Shown here: positions 7,470 through 17,259 of the stretch, in pieces
Layout: each line of letters opens with the position of its first letter
Numbering within the stretch: the stretch's first letter is position 1
From: Tenuifilum sp. 4138str
Lineage (GTDB): Bacteria > Bacteroidota > Bacteroidia > Bacteroidales > Tenuifilaceae
NCBI RefSeq assembly: GCF_041102575.1
Contig: NZ_JBGCUE010000010.1
Coordinates: 62,001-126,000, forward strand
Direction: 5' to 3'
DNA length: 64,000 bases
The notes under the pieces: generated by a model
The model's database searches: none
The model's input: the letters and a program-made list of their open reading frames with translations, nothing else
Told to the model about the DNA's origin: nothing
Position numbers and translations under genes: made by a program

Positions 7470-10322
7470 ATGTTTCAGGATATTGATAAATCGGCCTTAA
7501 CCGATGAGGGTGAAATTGTTGTTGAGGGTGCACGCGTGCATAACCTGCGGAATGTTGATGTTACAATTCCACGGCAAAAGCTGACGGTAATTACTGGCCT
7601 GAGCGGCAGCGGAAAATCATCATTAGCATTTGATACCATATATGCTGAGGGTCAGCGCCGCTACATGGAAACCATGTCGGCCTACGCCCGGCAATTCCTG
7701 GGTACTCTTGAGCGACCTGATGTTGATAAGATTTCAGGGCTTAGCCCTGTGATTTCCATTGAGCAGAAAACCACCAGCCAAAATCCCCGCTCCACTGTGG
7801 GGACAATTACAGAAATCTACGATTTCCTCCGTCTGCTTTACGCCAGAGCGTCAACAGCCTACTCATACCAAACCGGGGAGGAAATGGTTCGTTATACCGA
7901 TGAGCAAATCATTAACCTGATAAACGAAAGGTTTACGGGTAAACGAACCGCAATCCTAGCCCCTGTGGTTCGTGGACGCAAGGGGCACTACAAGGAACTT
8001 TTTGACCAGCTAAGGCGCAAGGGTTACCTCAACGCCCGTATCGATGGGGAAATAACGGAGCTACGACCGGCCATGAAGCTCGACCGCTATAAAACTCACT
8101 ACATTGAACTTCTTGTTGACAAATTCCGTGTAGGCGAGGGCGATTTAAAAAGGTTAAGCCAGTCGGTGGCTACAGCAATGAACATTGGCAAGGGAATCAT
8201 CATGGTGCTTGATATGGATAACGGTGAATACCGTTACTTTAGCCGCAACCTGATGTGTCCTACAACTGGCATATCGTACGATGAGCCTGAGCCATACACA
8301 TTTAGCTTTAACTCTCCCAAAGGGGCATGCACACACTGTAATGGATTGGGTTACATAAACCAAGCCGATATTGAACGAATTATCCCCGACCCACAGCTGA
8401 GCATTAAACGAGGTGGTATTCAACCCTTGGGACCATATAAAAACTCGCTGATATTCTGGCAACTGGAAGCAATTGCCTCAAAGTACGATTTTTCACTTTC
8501 CGATCCCATTGGACAAATCCCTGAAGAGGCACTAAACGTGATTCTTTACGGTTCCGAAGAACAGTTTAAGCTAAAACACCCAAGCATTGGGGTAAACAGC
8601 TCATACTTCCTGAGCTTTGAAGGAGTAATCAGCTACATCCAAAACCATCAAACCAACGATGAGCTGAATGGCAAGGGCGACCGGTGGGCAAACCAGTTCA
8701 TCAAACAGGTAACCTGCCCAACCTGCAAGGGAACAAGGCTGAAAGAAGAATCGCTATGGTTCAAGGTTGATGGCAAAAGCATAGCCGATGTTTCAGCCAT
8801 GGACATTGAAACACTCTGGCATTGGCTTCAGGGTCTTGAGAATCGTCTTGGCAGCAGGCAAAAGGCAATAGCCACCGAAATACTTAAAGAGATCAGGGAG
8901 CGCGTACGCTTTTTGCTCGACGTAGGATTGGGTTACCTTTCGTTAAACCGCGGTTCTTCAACCCTATCGGGTGGCGAGAGCCAACGCATCAGGCTGGCCA
9001 CCCAAATTGGTTCAAAACTGGTTAATGTGCTTTACATACTCGATGAGCCAAGTATTGGGCTTCATCAGCGCGATAACATCAAGCTCATAAACTCGCTTAA
9101 GCAGCTGCGCGATGCAGGCAACTCCGTGATAGTGGTTGAACACGATGAGGAGATGATACGCTCAGCCGATTACGTGGTAGATATTGGCCCACGCGCCGGC
9201 AGGCATGGCGGGAAAATAGTTGCAACAGGCACTCCCTCGGAAATACTGATGTCCAACTCGCTTACCGCTCAGTACCTCAATGGTCAACTTAAAATTCCTA
9301 TTCCTAAAGAGCGGCGCAAGGGTAACGGAAAATTCCTAACCGTAAAGGGAGCACGAGGCAATAACCTGAAAAATATCACCGTGAAATTTCCTTTAGGTAC
9401 ATTTATCTGTGTAACGGGCGTATCGGGTAGCGGTAAATCAACCTTAATAAATGAAACGCTATACCCTGCCCTCAGCCGCCATTTGTACCGTTCATATGCT
9501 CAACCGTTGGAACACGATGGGATAGAAGGAATTGAAAACATTGACAAAGTGATTGATGTTGACCAATCGCCCATTGGACGCACGCCCCGTTCGAACCCAG
9601 CAACATATACTAACGTATTTACGGATATTCGCAAGCTCTTTGAGTTAACCCCCGATGCAAAAATAAGGGGATACAAGGCTGGACGCTTCTCATTCAACGT
9701 TAAGGGCGGACGATGTGAAACCTGTAAGGGCGGTGGCGTTCAGGTAATAGAGATGAATTTCCTCCCCGACGTTTACGTAAAGTGTCCCGACTGTTTTGGA
9801 CGTCGGTATAACCGCGAAACGCTTGAGGTAAAGTACAAAGGTAAAAATATCAGCGAGGTGCTGGACATGACCATTAACCAGGCCGTGGAATTCTTTGACA
9901 GCATACCGCAAATCCATCAGAAGTTAAAAACGCTCCAGGACGTTGGACTGGGCTATATAACATTGGGGCAACAATCCACTACCCTATCAGGGGGTGAAGC
10001 CCAGCGTGTGAAGCTGGCCACAGAATTAGCCAAACGCGATACCGGGAAAACCCTCTACATTCTGGACGAGCCCACTACAGGTTTACACTTTGACGATGTA
10101 CGCATTCTGCTTGAGGTGCTCAACAAACTCGTTGACCGTGGTAACACGGTTATAGTAATTGAGCATAATTTGGATGTAATTAAATCGGCCGACTACATTG
10201 TTGACCTTGGCCCCGAGGGAGGAGCCGCAGGAGGCCAAGTGGTATGCTCTGGCACCCCCGAAGATATTGCAAAATCGGGTTGTGGTTTCACTTCGGAATT
10301 TTTAAAGAAATGTATTATATGA
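7470..10322 (+). CDS. uvrA: Excinuclease ABC subunit A
   Basis: UvrA is the damage-sensing ATPase of nucleotide excision repair and works as a dimer with UvrB. The 950 residues match the family. It shows two ABC ATPase halves: the first P-loop GLSGSGKSS lies at residues 43-51 and the second, GVSGSGKST, near 650; each half has its signature ([14 protein letters not shown] and [14 protein letters not shown]) and Walker B (ILDEPS, ILDEPT). The zinc modules are [17 protein letters not shown] in the first half and CETCKGGG...[10 protein letters not shown] in the second. The stop overlaps the next start as ATGA. Confidence 0.98.
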   Translation: MFQDIDKSALTDEGEIVVEGARVHNLRNVDVTIPRQKLTVITGLSGSGKSSLAFDTIYAEGQRRYMETMSAYARQFLGTLERPDVDKISGLSPVISIEQKTTSQNPRSTVGTITEIYDFLRLLYARASTAYSYQTGEEMVRYTDEQIINLINERFTGKRTAILAPVVRGRKGHYKELFDQLRRKGYLNARIDGEITELRPAMKLDRYKTHYIELLVDKFRVGEGDLKRLSQSVATAMNIGKGIIMVLDMDNGEYRYFSRNLMCPTTGISYDEPEPYTFSFNSPKGACTHCNGLGYINQADIERIIPDPQLSIKRGGIQPLGPYKNSLIFWQLEAIASKYDFSLSDPIGQIPEEALNVILYGSEEQFKLKHPSIGVNSSYFLSFEGVISYIQNHQTNDELNGKGDRWANQFIKQVTCPTCKGTRLKEESLWFKVDGKSIADVSAMDIETLWHWLQGLENRLGSRQKAIATEILKEIRERVRFLLDVGLGYLSLNRGSSTLSGGESQRIRLATQIGSKLVNVLYILDEPSIGLHQRDNIKLINSLKQLRDAGNSVIVVEHDEEMIRSADYVVDIGPRAGRHGGKIVATGTPSEILMSNSLTAQYLNGQLKIPIPKERRKGNGKFLTVKGARGNNLKNITVKFPLGTFICVTGVSGSGKSTLINETLYPALSRHLYRSYAQPLEHDGIEGIENIDKVIDVDQSPIGRTPRSNPATYTNVFTDIRKLFELTPDAKIRGYKAGRFSFNVKGGRCETCKGGGVQVIEMNFLPDVYVKCPDCFGRRYNRETLEVKYKGKNISEVLDMTINQAVEFFDSIPQIHQKLKTLQDVGLGYITLGQQSTTLSGGEAQRVKLATELAKRDTGKTLYILDEPTTGLHFDDVRILLEVLNKLVDRGNTVIVIEHNLDVIKSADYIVDLGPEGGAAGGQVVCSGTPEDIAKSGCGFTSEFLKKCII

Positions 10323-11842
10323 ACGAAAAGAGAAAGAGAAGTTTTAGCGACAAGGTTTTACATGGTATAGAGGTTGCAGGGAATGCCTTGCCCCACCCTG
10401 CTGCACTTTTTGGACTATTCGGACTAGTTACAATACTGTTTTCATATATCGGTTTCCTACTCGATTGGCAAGGGGTTAATCCTGCCAACGGGGAAACAGT
10501 TAGGGTCATAAACCTACTATCCAAGGAAGGGTTACATCGGATTATACTGGGAATGGTTGATAACTATACCGGATTTGCCCCCCTAGGAATTGTTATGGTA
10601 GCCATGCTTGGGCTTGGAGTTGCTGAGAGCAGCGGTTTAGTAAAGGCTGGTATCAATGAACTTCTGCTAAAAGCGCCCAAGAAATGGATTACCTTTATGA
10701 TTGTGCTTACGGGTATTCTTTCGAACATAGCATCTGACCTGGGCTACATACTTATTATACCCCTTGCAGGCGTTATTTTTCATACCCTAGGTAGAAATCC
10801 ACTTGCGGGAATGTCGGCTGCTTTTGCAGGGGTAAGCGGAGGCTTTAGTGCAAACCTTTTAATTGGCACAATCGATCCTTTACTGGCAGGCTTATCAACC
10901 GAAGCTGCACGCATTATTGACCCAAACTACTACGTAATGCCTACAGCCAACTACTACTTTATGGCTGTATCAACCATTTTAATTGCAATTGTTGGAACTT
11001 GGGTTACTCACAAGTGGATTGAGCCACGCCTAGGTAGCTACAAAGGAAGTGTTGAGCCCGAAAAAATCGAAAAGCTATCAAAGGGTGAAATAAGAGGCCT
11101 TAAAGGAGCTTTGGTAACATTAATTATTTGGCTATTGCTATTTGCCATCGGGTTGATTCCTCAAAATGGTTTGCTCAGGGGAGCCGATAACAGCATTTTG
11201 CATTCCCCTTTGCTTAAGGGTTTTATTGCTATTCTTTTTTTAATGGCCTCATCAATGGGAATAGTTTACGGCTACCTGGCAGGCACATTTAAAAAGCACG
11301 ATGACATATTTAAGGGGATGAGTACAAGCTTTAAGAGTATGGTTGCTTTTTTGGTTCTAGTTTTTTTTGCAGCGCAGTTTGTAGCCTGGTTTAAATGGAG
11401 TAATTTGGGATTACTTATTGCAATTAAGGGAGCAACACTACTGCATAGCATTGACATAGGGCTTATACCCCTTGTAATTCTTTTCATCATTTTTTCAGGC
11501 TTCATAAATCTTTTCATGGGAAGTGCATCGGCCAAGTGGGCGATTATGGGACCTGTGTTTATACCTATCTTCATGCTTTTAGGTTACTCCCCAGAGCTTT
11601 CACAGGCAGTTTTCAGAATAGGCGATAGCATAACCAATATTATCTCGCCCATGATGAGTTTTTTTGCACTAATCATTGTTTACTACCAAAAATACGATGA
11701 TAGAGCAGGGATTGGCACCATTATTTCCACCATGCTGCCATACACCATTGCATTCTTTATTTCATGGGCCCTATTACTAATAGCATGGATTTTACTGAAA
11801 TTGCCTCTGGGGCCCGAAGCCAGCCTTTTATATCCTGCGTAG
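10319..11842 (+). CDS. AbgT-family transporter
   Basis: This is a roughly 507-residue inner-membrane protein with many hydrophobic helices. NASDLGYILIIPLAGVIF-like and GSASAKWAIMGPVFIPIFMLLGYSPELSQAVFRIGDSITNIISPM segments identify the AbgT family. Its members import p-aminobenzoyl-glutamate (E. coli AbgT) or export sulfonamides (MtrF, YdaH). A folate link would fit fhs nearby, but the substrate cannot be read from sequence. The chosen ATG forms an ATGA overlap with the uvrA stop, which suggests translational coupling; an ATG three codons upstream inside uvrA is an alternative. Confidence 0.85.
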   Translation: MNEKRKRSFSDKVLHGIEVAGNALPHPAALFGLFGLVTILFSYIGFLLDWQGVNPANGETVRVINLLSKEGLHRIILGMVDNYTGFAPLGIVMVAMLGLGVAESSGLVKAGINELLLKAPKKWITFMIVLTGILSNIASDLGYILIIPLAGVIFHTLGRNPLAGMSAAFAGVSGGFSANLLIGTIDPLLAGLSTEAARIIDPNYYVMPTANYYFMAVSTILIAIVGTWVTHKWIEPRLGSYKGSVEPEKIEKLSKGEIRGLKGALVTLIIWLLLFAIGLIPQNGLLRGADNSILHSPLLKGFIAILFLMASSMGIVYGYLAGTFKKHDDIFKGMSTSFKSMVAFLVLVFFAAQFVAWFKWSNLGLLIAIKGATLLHSIDIGLIPLVILFIIFSGFINLFMGSASAKWAIMGPVFIPIFMLLGYSPELSQAVFRIGDSITNIISPMMSFFALIIVYYQKYDDRAGIGTIISTMLPYTIAFFISWALLLIAWILLKLPLGPEASLLYPA

Positions 11843-11899
11843 CCATTTTGGAACTTTTGCCGTCCTAAGTTCGTTAAATAAAAAGTTAATGCTAGCGGT

Positions 11900-12277
11900 A
11901 TGGATACACTAAAAATTGAGAAACGAATCGACTCACCCATGGTGCTGGCCGATGGTGAATCGGGATACTTTGAGGTGAATGGCAAATCGTTGCCCGAAGA
12001 TGCCATTGAATTCTATAAACCCCTTGAAAAATACGCCCAGGAGTACGTAAAATCACCAAAGCAAAAAACAACCATTAACCTAAAGCTGGAGTACCTCAAC
12101 ACCTCGTCGTCAAAAAAACTACTCGATATCATAGGTTACTTTGAAGCATTGCCATCGCAGGGGTACGAGGTGGTGCTTAACTGGTATCACCGCGATGAGG
12201 ACCAGGATATGATTGATGAGGGTATTGAGTTTGCCCACATGACTAGCCTTAAAGTTAACTTTATAGTGGAGCAATAG
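11900..12277 (+). CDS. siaC: SiaC-family regulatory phosphoprotein (DUF1987)
   Basis: The family is known from Pseudomonas aeruginosa, where SiaC is phosphorylated on Thr68 by SiaB, dephosphorylated by the PP2C-type SiaA, and activates a diguanylate cyclase when unphosphorylated. This 125-residue protein has the family core INLKLEYLNTSSSKKLLDII, and the threonine of LNTSSSK falls at position 68. The next gene, 8 bp downstream, encodes a PP2C-type phosphatase, so a SiaC/SiaA-like pair is very likely. No SiaB-type kinase and no GGDEF protein is in the window, so kinase and output are unknown here. Confidence 0.85.
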   Translation: MDTLKIEKRIDSPMVLADGESGYFEVNGKSLPEDAIEFYKPLEKYAQEYVKSPKQKTTINLKLEYLNTSSSKKLLDIIGYFEALPSQGYEVVLNWYHRDEDQDMIDEGIEFAHMTSLKVNFIVEQ

Positions 12278-12285
12278 AACTAAGT

Positions 12286-14187
12286 ATGTTTAGGTTTGTT
12301 CAATACTATGTTTTATTGGTTTTGGTTGCATTTGCAAATTTTACTGCGCAATCGCAAACAACCCCGCTAGGCAGCAGTAAGGAACTCCAAAATAGCTTAC
12401 AGCAAGCCAAGGAGCTTGAAAGTAATGGCGACCTAAACGGTGCACTATCAATTTACAACAAAACCGCAACAGCTTACTGGGTTAATGGAAAGCTTACCGA
12501 GGCTCGCGACATTTTCTTAAAAGCAGCATCGGTTGCCGAAAAACTTGGAAACCAAAATGCACTCAAGGTAATTTACACCAACCTTGGGATGGTTTTTGTT
12601 GATTTGGAACAGTATAGCGAGGCCATTGCGCAGTTCGAAAAAAGTTTAGCCATAAACCGCTCACAGAAAAATAAAGCGGAAACAACGGCTACCCTTATTA
12701 ACATAGCAAATGCCTACAAAGAATTGGGCAAGTACCCAAAAGCCCTTGATTACGCTGAACAGGCCAATACCATTGCACTTGAGATTAACGATGCAAAGCT
12801 TCTGAGGAACACATACTCGCTACTGGCTGAAATACACGAGGCGCTTGGAAATTCTGAAAAATCGTCGGAGTACTTCTCCCTCTATACAGCCTTTTCCCGT
12901 AAAATTCAACGCGAGGAACAGCTCAAAAAGGAAGCAGAGGCACAGAAAATTGTTGAGGAAGCAAAGGGGCAACTCCAGGTAATAAAAAGCGAAAAGGAAC
13001 TCACTGAAAAGGAACTTAGCGAAAAACAGAGAGTACTTGAAACCGTAAAGGATAGTCTCGATAAAGTGGAGCAGCTAACGCAAGAGCAAAAGTTACAGAT
13101 AGACCTACTAAATAAGGAGAATGCACTGCGCGAGGAAAAAATCAAAAATCAGATTCTGGTTCGCAACATCTTTATTGTAATCATAGCGGCTACCATAGGC
13201 ATGCTTGGCCTAATATCCCATTACTACCTTCAAAAGAAACGCTCCAACGAGGAACTTGCACGCCAAAAAGCCATGGTTGAGGCCAAAAGCCAGGAACTGA
13301 TGCAAGCCCTCCAACAGATTAAAAAACAAAACCGCGATATAACCAGCAGCATTAACTACGCGCAGCGAATCCAGCAAGCCCTACTACCCACATACGACCA
13401 ATTGGTCAGCTACATACCCAATGCTTTTATCATGTTCCGTCCGCGGGAGATTGTAAGTGGCGATTTTTACTGGTTTGCAGCTTATGGCGGCCAGGAAATA
13501 GCCGCCAGTAAGCAAAACCGACACATGATAGCTTTGCCCAACATTCCCAAGAACGACTTTGGCTTTCTGATTGCAGCGGTTGACTGCACAGGTCACGGTG
13601 TACCCGGAGCATTCATGTCCATGATTGGGCTAAACCTACTTGATGTGATTATACGCAGTGGGTTAACACAACCCAACCTGATACTTAATGAGCTGCATAA
13701 GCAGGTGCGTTACCTGCTTAAACAGGAAAATAACGATAGCCGCGATGGCATGGACATGGCCCTAATCCGAATAAATGGCGATGGCCGAACAATTGAGTTT
13801 GCCGGAGCCAAAAACCCTATTGTTTACATAACTAACAACCAGTGTTTCACCATTAAAGGCGACCCTGTACCCATTGGCGGTTTACAGAAAGAAGAAAAAC
13901 GAGAGTTTACCCTACATACCATCACTATCGATTCGCCTACCAGCCTATACCTGTTCTCCGATGGATATATCGACCAGTTTGGCGGACCTGAAAACCTTAA
14001 GTTTACATCCAAACGATTCAGGGAGATGCTCCTTGAAAACCATAACATGCCTATGGTAGCCCAACAGGAACAACTTGAAACAGCTCTTGATGAATGGATT
14101 GGCTCGGAAAATAACCAAATTGACGATGTTCTTGTCATTGGACTTCACCTAACAGGTAAACCTTTTAAAATAGATAGCCAAACTTAA
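12286..14187 (+). CDS. TPR-containing membrane PP2C/SpoIIE-type protein phosphatase
   Basis: A signal peptide (1-23) leads into about four tetratricopeptide repeats (residues 35-205), a long coiled coil (205-290), one membrane helix (about 293-315), a second short coiled coil, and a cytoplasmic SpoIIE-type PP2C domain (about 375-625). Metal-binding aspartates are in SGDFYW (D393) and AAVDCTGHGVPGAF (D433); DGMDMALI and LFSDGYIDQFGG follow in the right order. The layout suggests that the periplasmic TPR part senses something and controls dephosphorylation of SiaC, encoded just upstream. This architecture is common in Bacteroidota; the signal is unknown. Confidence 0.88.
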   Translation: MFRFVQYYVLLVLVAFANFTAQSQTTPLGSSKELQNSLQQAKELESNGDLNGALSIYNKTATAYWVNGKLTEARDIFLKAASVAEKLGNQNALKVIYTNLGMVFVDLEQYSEAIAQFEKSLAINRSQKNKAETTATLINIANAYKELGKYPKALDYAEQANTIALEINDAKLLRNTYSLLAEIHEALGNSEKSSEYFSLYTAFSRKIQREEQLKKEAEAQKIVEEAKGQLQVIKSEKELTEKELSEKQRVLETVKDSLDKVEQLTQEQKLQIDLLNKENALREEKIKNQILVRNIFIVIIAATIGMLGLISHYYLQKKRSNEELARQKAMVEAKSQELMQALQQIKKQNRDITSSINYAQRIQQALLPTYDQLVSYIPNAFIMFRPREIVSGDFYWFAAYGGQEIAASKQNRHMIALPNIPKNDFGFLIAAVDCTGHGVPGAFMSMIGLNLLDVIIRSGLTQPNLILNELHKQVRYLLKQENNDSRDGMDMALIRINGDGRTIEFAGAKNPIVYITNNQCFTIKGDPVPIGGLQKEEKREFTLHTITIDSPTSLYLFSDGYIDQFGGPENLKFTSKRFREMLLENHNMPMVAQQEQLETALDEWIGSENNQIDDVLVIGLHLTGKPFKIDSQT

Positions 14188-14208
14188 CTGCAAATTGATA
14201 AAAACTTT

Positions 14209-14216
14209 TATTTTTG
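14209..14216 (+). promoter_or_regulatory. -7 element (TATTTTTG) for the OmpA-like gene
   Basis: TATTTTTG matches TAnnTTTG 20 nt before the start codon. It starts a new two-gene unit after the phosphatase gene. Confidence 0.5.
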
Positions 14217-14236
14217 TGTATACATCACATTAAACC

Positions 14237-15166
14237 ATGAGTAAGCAATATTTTGGGGTTTTAGCTTTTTTGTTTCTTTGTTCATCGGTATTGGCTCAAG
14301 AAAATGCCAACAATGTTTATGTGAATGACAATGGCGATGTTTTTGTAAAAGCCGATGCGCCTATATACTTTTTCATCAGCCCCGAGAACCAGCCCTCCCA
14401 GAAAGTGCTCATTCCCAGTACCGACAAGGCCGCTAACCCGATGTATTTTGATGGCGATGGTAAACACTACCTGGTGTATGAGAGTAAGGGTGAAAAGGTA
14501 CGCTTCCTAATTTGGGCCGATGGAGTGGGTCCTAAATCAAGCTTAAGAGTTGAAAAAGGACTTCTCTTTAACTACAACAACAGGGTTTATGTGGAGGACA
14601 GGGCATCATATACGCCCAGTGCGATCGATTCAAAATCGGGTGTAAAGCAATCGTACATTGCCGTTGATAACCAACCGTTTGTTCCTTTTAAGGAAAATAT
14701 TGATATTGAGCGAACCGGCGAGTACTCAATTAAGATTTACTCAACCGACAATGTAGGCAATGTTGGCGATACTGCGGTTTATAAAATTGTAGCAGCCCCC
14801 GACGTAACCTTTAAAGCTGATAATATCTACTTTGAGACCGCTAGTGCACGTATTACTGGCAACTCAATCGATAACCTAAAAGAGGTGCTCGAAATCCTTA
14901 TAAACTACCCTGAGCTCTATGTTGAAATTAAAGCCCATGCCGATAGCCGTGGTTCAAGCGAGTATAACCTTGAATTATCGCAACGAAGGGCCCAGTCGGT
15001 GGTGAACTACCTAACATCGAAAGGAATTGAAGGTTACCGTTTAAAAGCCAAAGGTTATGGCGATACCCAACCGGTTAACGAGTGTGTCAAGGGAATTAAA
15101 TGCCCCGATAGCAAGCTCCGTGAAAACCGTCGCGTGGAATTCCGCTTTTACTTACCAAAAAAATAA
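14237..15166 (+). CDS. OmpA-family outer-membrane/peptidoglycan-binding protein
   Basis: A signal peptide ends at LAQ (residue 21). The middle (about 25-185) is an extracytoplasmic beta domain with the KSGVKQSYIAVDNQPFVPF...GEYSIKIYSTDNVGN unit that is also repeated in the next gene. The C-terminal OmpA domain (about 195-305) has IYFETASARI, the peptidoglycan-contact motif IKAHADSRGSSEYNLELSQRRA and LRENRRVEFRF. It should bind meso-diaminopimelate in the wall from the periplasm or outer membrane. No barrel domain is visible, so attachment to the outer membrane may depend on its partner encoded 2 bp downstream. Confidence 0.85.
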   Translation: MSKQYFGVLAFLFLCSSVLAQENANNVYVNDNGDVFVKADAPIYFFISPENQPSQKVLIPSTDKAANPMYFDGDGKHYLVYESKGEKVRFLIWADGVGPKSSLRVEKGLLFNYNNRVYVEDRASYTPSAIDSKSGVKQSYIAVDNQPFVPFKENIDIERTGEYSIKIYSTDNVGNVGDTAVYKIVAAPDVTFKADNIYFETASARITGNSIDNLKEVLEILINYPELYVEIKAHADSRGSSEYNLELSQRRAQSVVNYLTSKGIEGYRLKAKGYGDTQPVNECVKGIKCPDSKLRENRRVEFRFYLPKK

Positions 15167-15168
15167 CC

Positions 15169-16863
15169 ATGAGTATGAATAGGTTTGCTCAAATACTTCT
15201 TATAGCCCTTACCGGATTTGCTTTTGGTAGCTTTGCCCAAGAAACCGAGAAAAAAACATTTTATATTGATTCAACCGGAAATCTTTACGTTTCGCCCAGC
15301 CAACCTGCTCAAATATACATGGGCACAAAACCCGATGGCTCCAATGCAGTATTGCTTCGAAATATCAATAAAAACTCAACCTCGTTAACGTGGAATGGGT
15401 CAGGTCCGCAGCTAATGACCCACCTGGACCTCTACAAAGGCCGGAAAATCCGATTTGAACTTTACGCCGATGGTATTCCACCCCAAACATCCATAAACCC
15501 CAAAAGTCTAAATGTACTGGAGCAAAAAGATGCCATTATCATCCGGGGTGGGTCAATAATTGAGCTAAACGCTACTGATGAAGAAGCTGGTGTTGATAAA
15601 ATATTCTACTCAATTAATGGTAGCAACTTTGCTCCGTACAACACCCCCATAAACCTTACCGATGATGGCGAATATGAGATTAAGGTATACTCAACCGATA
15701 AACTCGGTAACAGTGAACCGGTAGTATCCCAAAAAATTATTGTGGACGCCACCCCACCCCAAACCGAAATCTCGTTTAAAGGCGATAAGTACGAAGATGT
15801 TTTCTCAGCAAGAGCAGCACTTACCCTAACAGCAAGCGACAGATTTGGTGTAGAATCAACAAAAGTTATGATTGACTCATCGGGCAAATGGACTGATTAC
15901 AAACTACCCATACAAACCAATACGTTAAATGAGGGATATCATACTCTAACCTGGTACTCAACCGATAGAGCAGGAAATATTGAAGAGCATAGGAGTTACA
16001 GATTTTTTGTTGATAAAACACCACCAGTTGTGGTTGAGGAAATTGAAGGAAACTCGTACATGATAGGTACCCGTGAATTCTCATCGGGAAGGAGCCGCTT
16101 AAAGGTTATGGCAGTTGACAATAAGGCAGGCGTGAAAGAAATTTTCTACTCATTGAACAACAAGGAATTTCAACTTTACGAAAAACCAGTACTACTGGCC
16201 GATATTCTAGGTACGGTAAAACTAAAAACATACGCCATCGATAGGGTTAATAACCGCAGCAACTCCGAAGCTAAAGCTCAGAGCTTTACCATGCCCACCA
16301 TCGATATCTCTGGGCCTGAACTTGGACACCGCTTTATTGGTCCAAAAGTCATTATCCGCGATACACTTTGGATTGGGCCAGCAACCAAAATTGAACTACT
16401 TGCCACCGACAAGGAGGCTGGCGTAAACCGCATTGAATACTCAATCAATCAAGCGCAAAACAGCCAGTACTTTGACCCATTTGTTTTAACCGACGATGGA
16501 TTCTATAAACTTGAGTTTACCGGTTACGACAATGTGGAAAACGTGAACGTTTCGGGCTTCACCTTCAAGGTTGATACCCAAGCCCCCGAAATATTCTGGC
16601 ATTTCAGCGTTAAACCTATTGGCTTTGAACAAATTGAAAATCATGACCTTCCGGTTTATCCTGCAAATGTTAGGATTTACGTTGGCGAATCGGATAACCT
16701 GACTGCCTCAAATACAATTAAGTATTCCATAAACGGCAATAAAAGTCAGGACTACTCCACACCCATTACAAACCTCAAAGCTGGAATTAATGAGCTAATA
16801 ATTTGGGCCACCGATGCGCTTGGCAACACACGCATGGAAGCTGTGAGGTTTATTGTAAAATAA
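15169..16863 (+). CDS. Secreted protein with repeated OmpL47-type beta domains
   Basis: After a signal peptide (ending FAQ, residue 24) comes an N-terminal segment like that of the preceding OmpA protein, then at least five repeats of about 90-100 residues built on the pattern 'D.EAGV..I.YSING..F..Y..P..L...G...IK.YS.D..GN', near residues 140, 235, 325, 420 and 520. This matches the OmpL47/chitobiase-like Ig-fold repeats that NCBI calls OmpL47-type beta-barrel domains. The start lies 2 bp after the ompA-like stop; a second ATG two codons in is possible. The shared N-terminal domain suggests the pair arose by duplication and acts together at the cell surface. Function is not known. Confidence 0.75.
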   Translation: MSMNRFAQILLIALTGFAFGSFAQETEKKTFYIDSTGNLYVSPSQPAQIYMGTKPDGSNAVLLRNINKNSTSLTWNGSGPQLMTHLDLYKGRKIRFELYADGIPPQTSINPKSLNVLEQKDAIIIRGGSIIELNATDEEAGVDKIFYSINGSNFAPYNTPINLTDDGEYEIKVYSTDKLGNSEPVVSQKIIVDATPPQTEISFKGDKYEDVFSARAALTLTASDRFGVESTKVMIDSSGKWTDYKLPIQTNTLNEGYHTLTWYSTDRAGNIEEHRSYRFFVDKTPPVVVEEIEGNSYMIGTREFSSGRSRLKVMAVDNKAGVKEIFYSLNNKEFQLYEKPVLLADILGTVKLKTYAIDRVNNRSNSEAKAQSFTMPTIDISGPELGHRFIGPKVIIRDTLWIGPATKIELLATDKEAGVNRIEYSINQAQNSQYFDPFVLTDDGFYKLEFTGYDNVENVNVSGFTFKVDTQAPEIFWHFSVKPIGFEQIENHDLPVYPANVRIYVGESDNLTASNTIKYSINGNKSQDYSTPITNLKAGINELIIWATDALGNTRMEAVRFIVK

Positions 16864-16885
16864 TTGGCTCACAAAAGGATATAAT

Positions 16886-16918
16886 AAAAAGGCTGCCCAA
16901 GGTGCAGCCTTTTTGGTT
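16886..16918 (+). terminator. Intrinsic terminator after the OmpL47-repeat gene
   Basis: A perfect 11-bp stem (AAAAAGGCTGC / GCAGCCTTTTT) with a 7-nt loop, ending in T residues, lies 23 nt past the stop codon. Confidence 0.85.
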
Positions 16919-16973
16919 ATCGCACGTTTTCATTCTTAGATTTTCATTGCAAATGCAACTTTTGGGAGTAAAC

Positions 16974-17071
16974 ATTAAACATTAAACTTTGAACATTGAA
17001 CATTAAACTTTGAACATTAAACTTTGAACATTGAACATTAAACTTTGAACATTAAACATTGAACAGTTAAC
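16974..17071. repeat. Heptanucleotide tandem repeat ([A/T]TT[A/G]AAC)n
   Basis: Thirteen perfect 7-bp units follow each other without a break, six ATTAAAC, four TTTGAAC and three ATTGAAC, then one degenerate unit AGTTAAC. The stretch lies between a terminator and a gene remnant, outside any gene. Copy number probably varies by slippage. Confidence 0.85.
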
Positions 17072-17085
17072 CCGGAGTACCATGA

Positions 17086-17181
17086 ATTAACAAATTCAAC
17101 GGAGCCAATATAAATGGGGATGCGGAAACATTTTTAGAAGAAATCCATCAATTTAAAAAATCAATTGACGCTTTGGGCTAA
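17086..17181 (+). pseudogene. Possible C-terminal remnant of a lost gene
   Basis: One frame here reads 31 codons to a TAA with a protein-like composition (NGANINGDAETFLEEIHQ, then FKKSIDALG) and is closed by a stop just upstream, with no start codon. A strong hairpin follows 23 nt later, as would a terminator for a former gene. I do not recognise the family. It could also be a chance frame. Confidence 0.3.
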
Positions 17182-17204
17182 TTGGTTCTATACCCTATGG
17201 AAGC

Positions 17205-17241
17205 CAAGAGCCAAACCCTTAAAGGTTTGGCTCTTGATTAT
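17205..17241 (+). terminator. Strong hairpin between convergent units
   Basis: A perfect 13-bp stem (CAAGAGCCAAACC / GGTTTGGCTCTTG) with a 6-nt loop is followed on the plus strand by ATTATTTTG. The weak T-run fits termination of rightward transcription, and it may also block read-through from the leftward efflux operon. Confidence 0.6.
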
Positions 17242-17259
17242 TTTGTCAGGAATGAGGAA

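Noticed and set aside
10244-10318. Longer N-terminus for the AbgT-type protein
   Set aside because: The extra 25 codons lie within uvrA in another frame and are not hydrophobic or conserved; the ATGA overlap start is better.
16974-17071. CRISPR array
   Set aside because: The units are 7 bp and directly adjacent with no unique spacers, and no cas gene is present.
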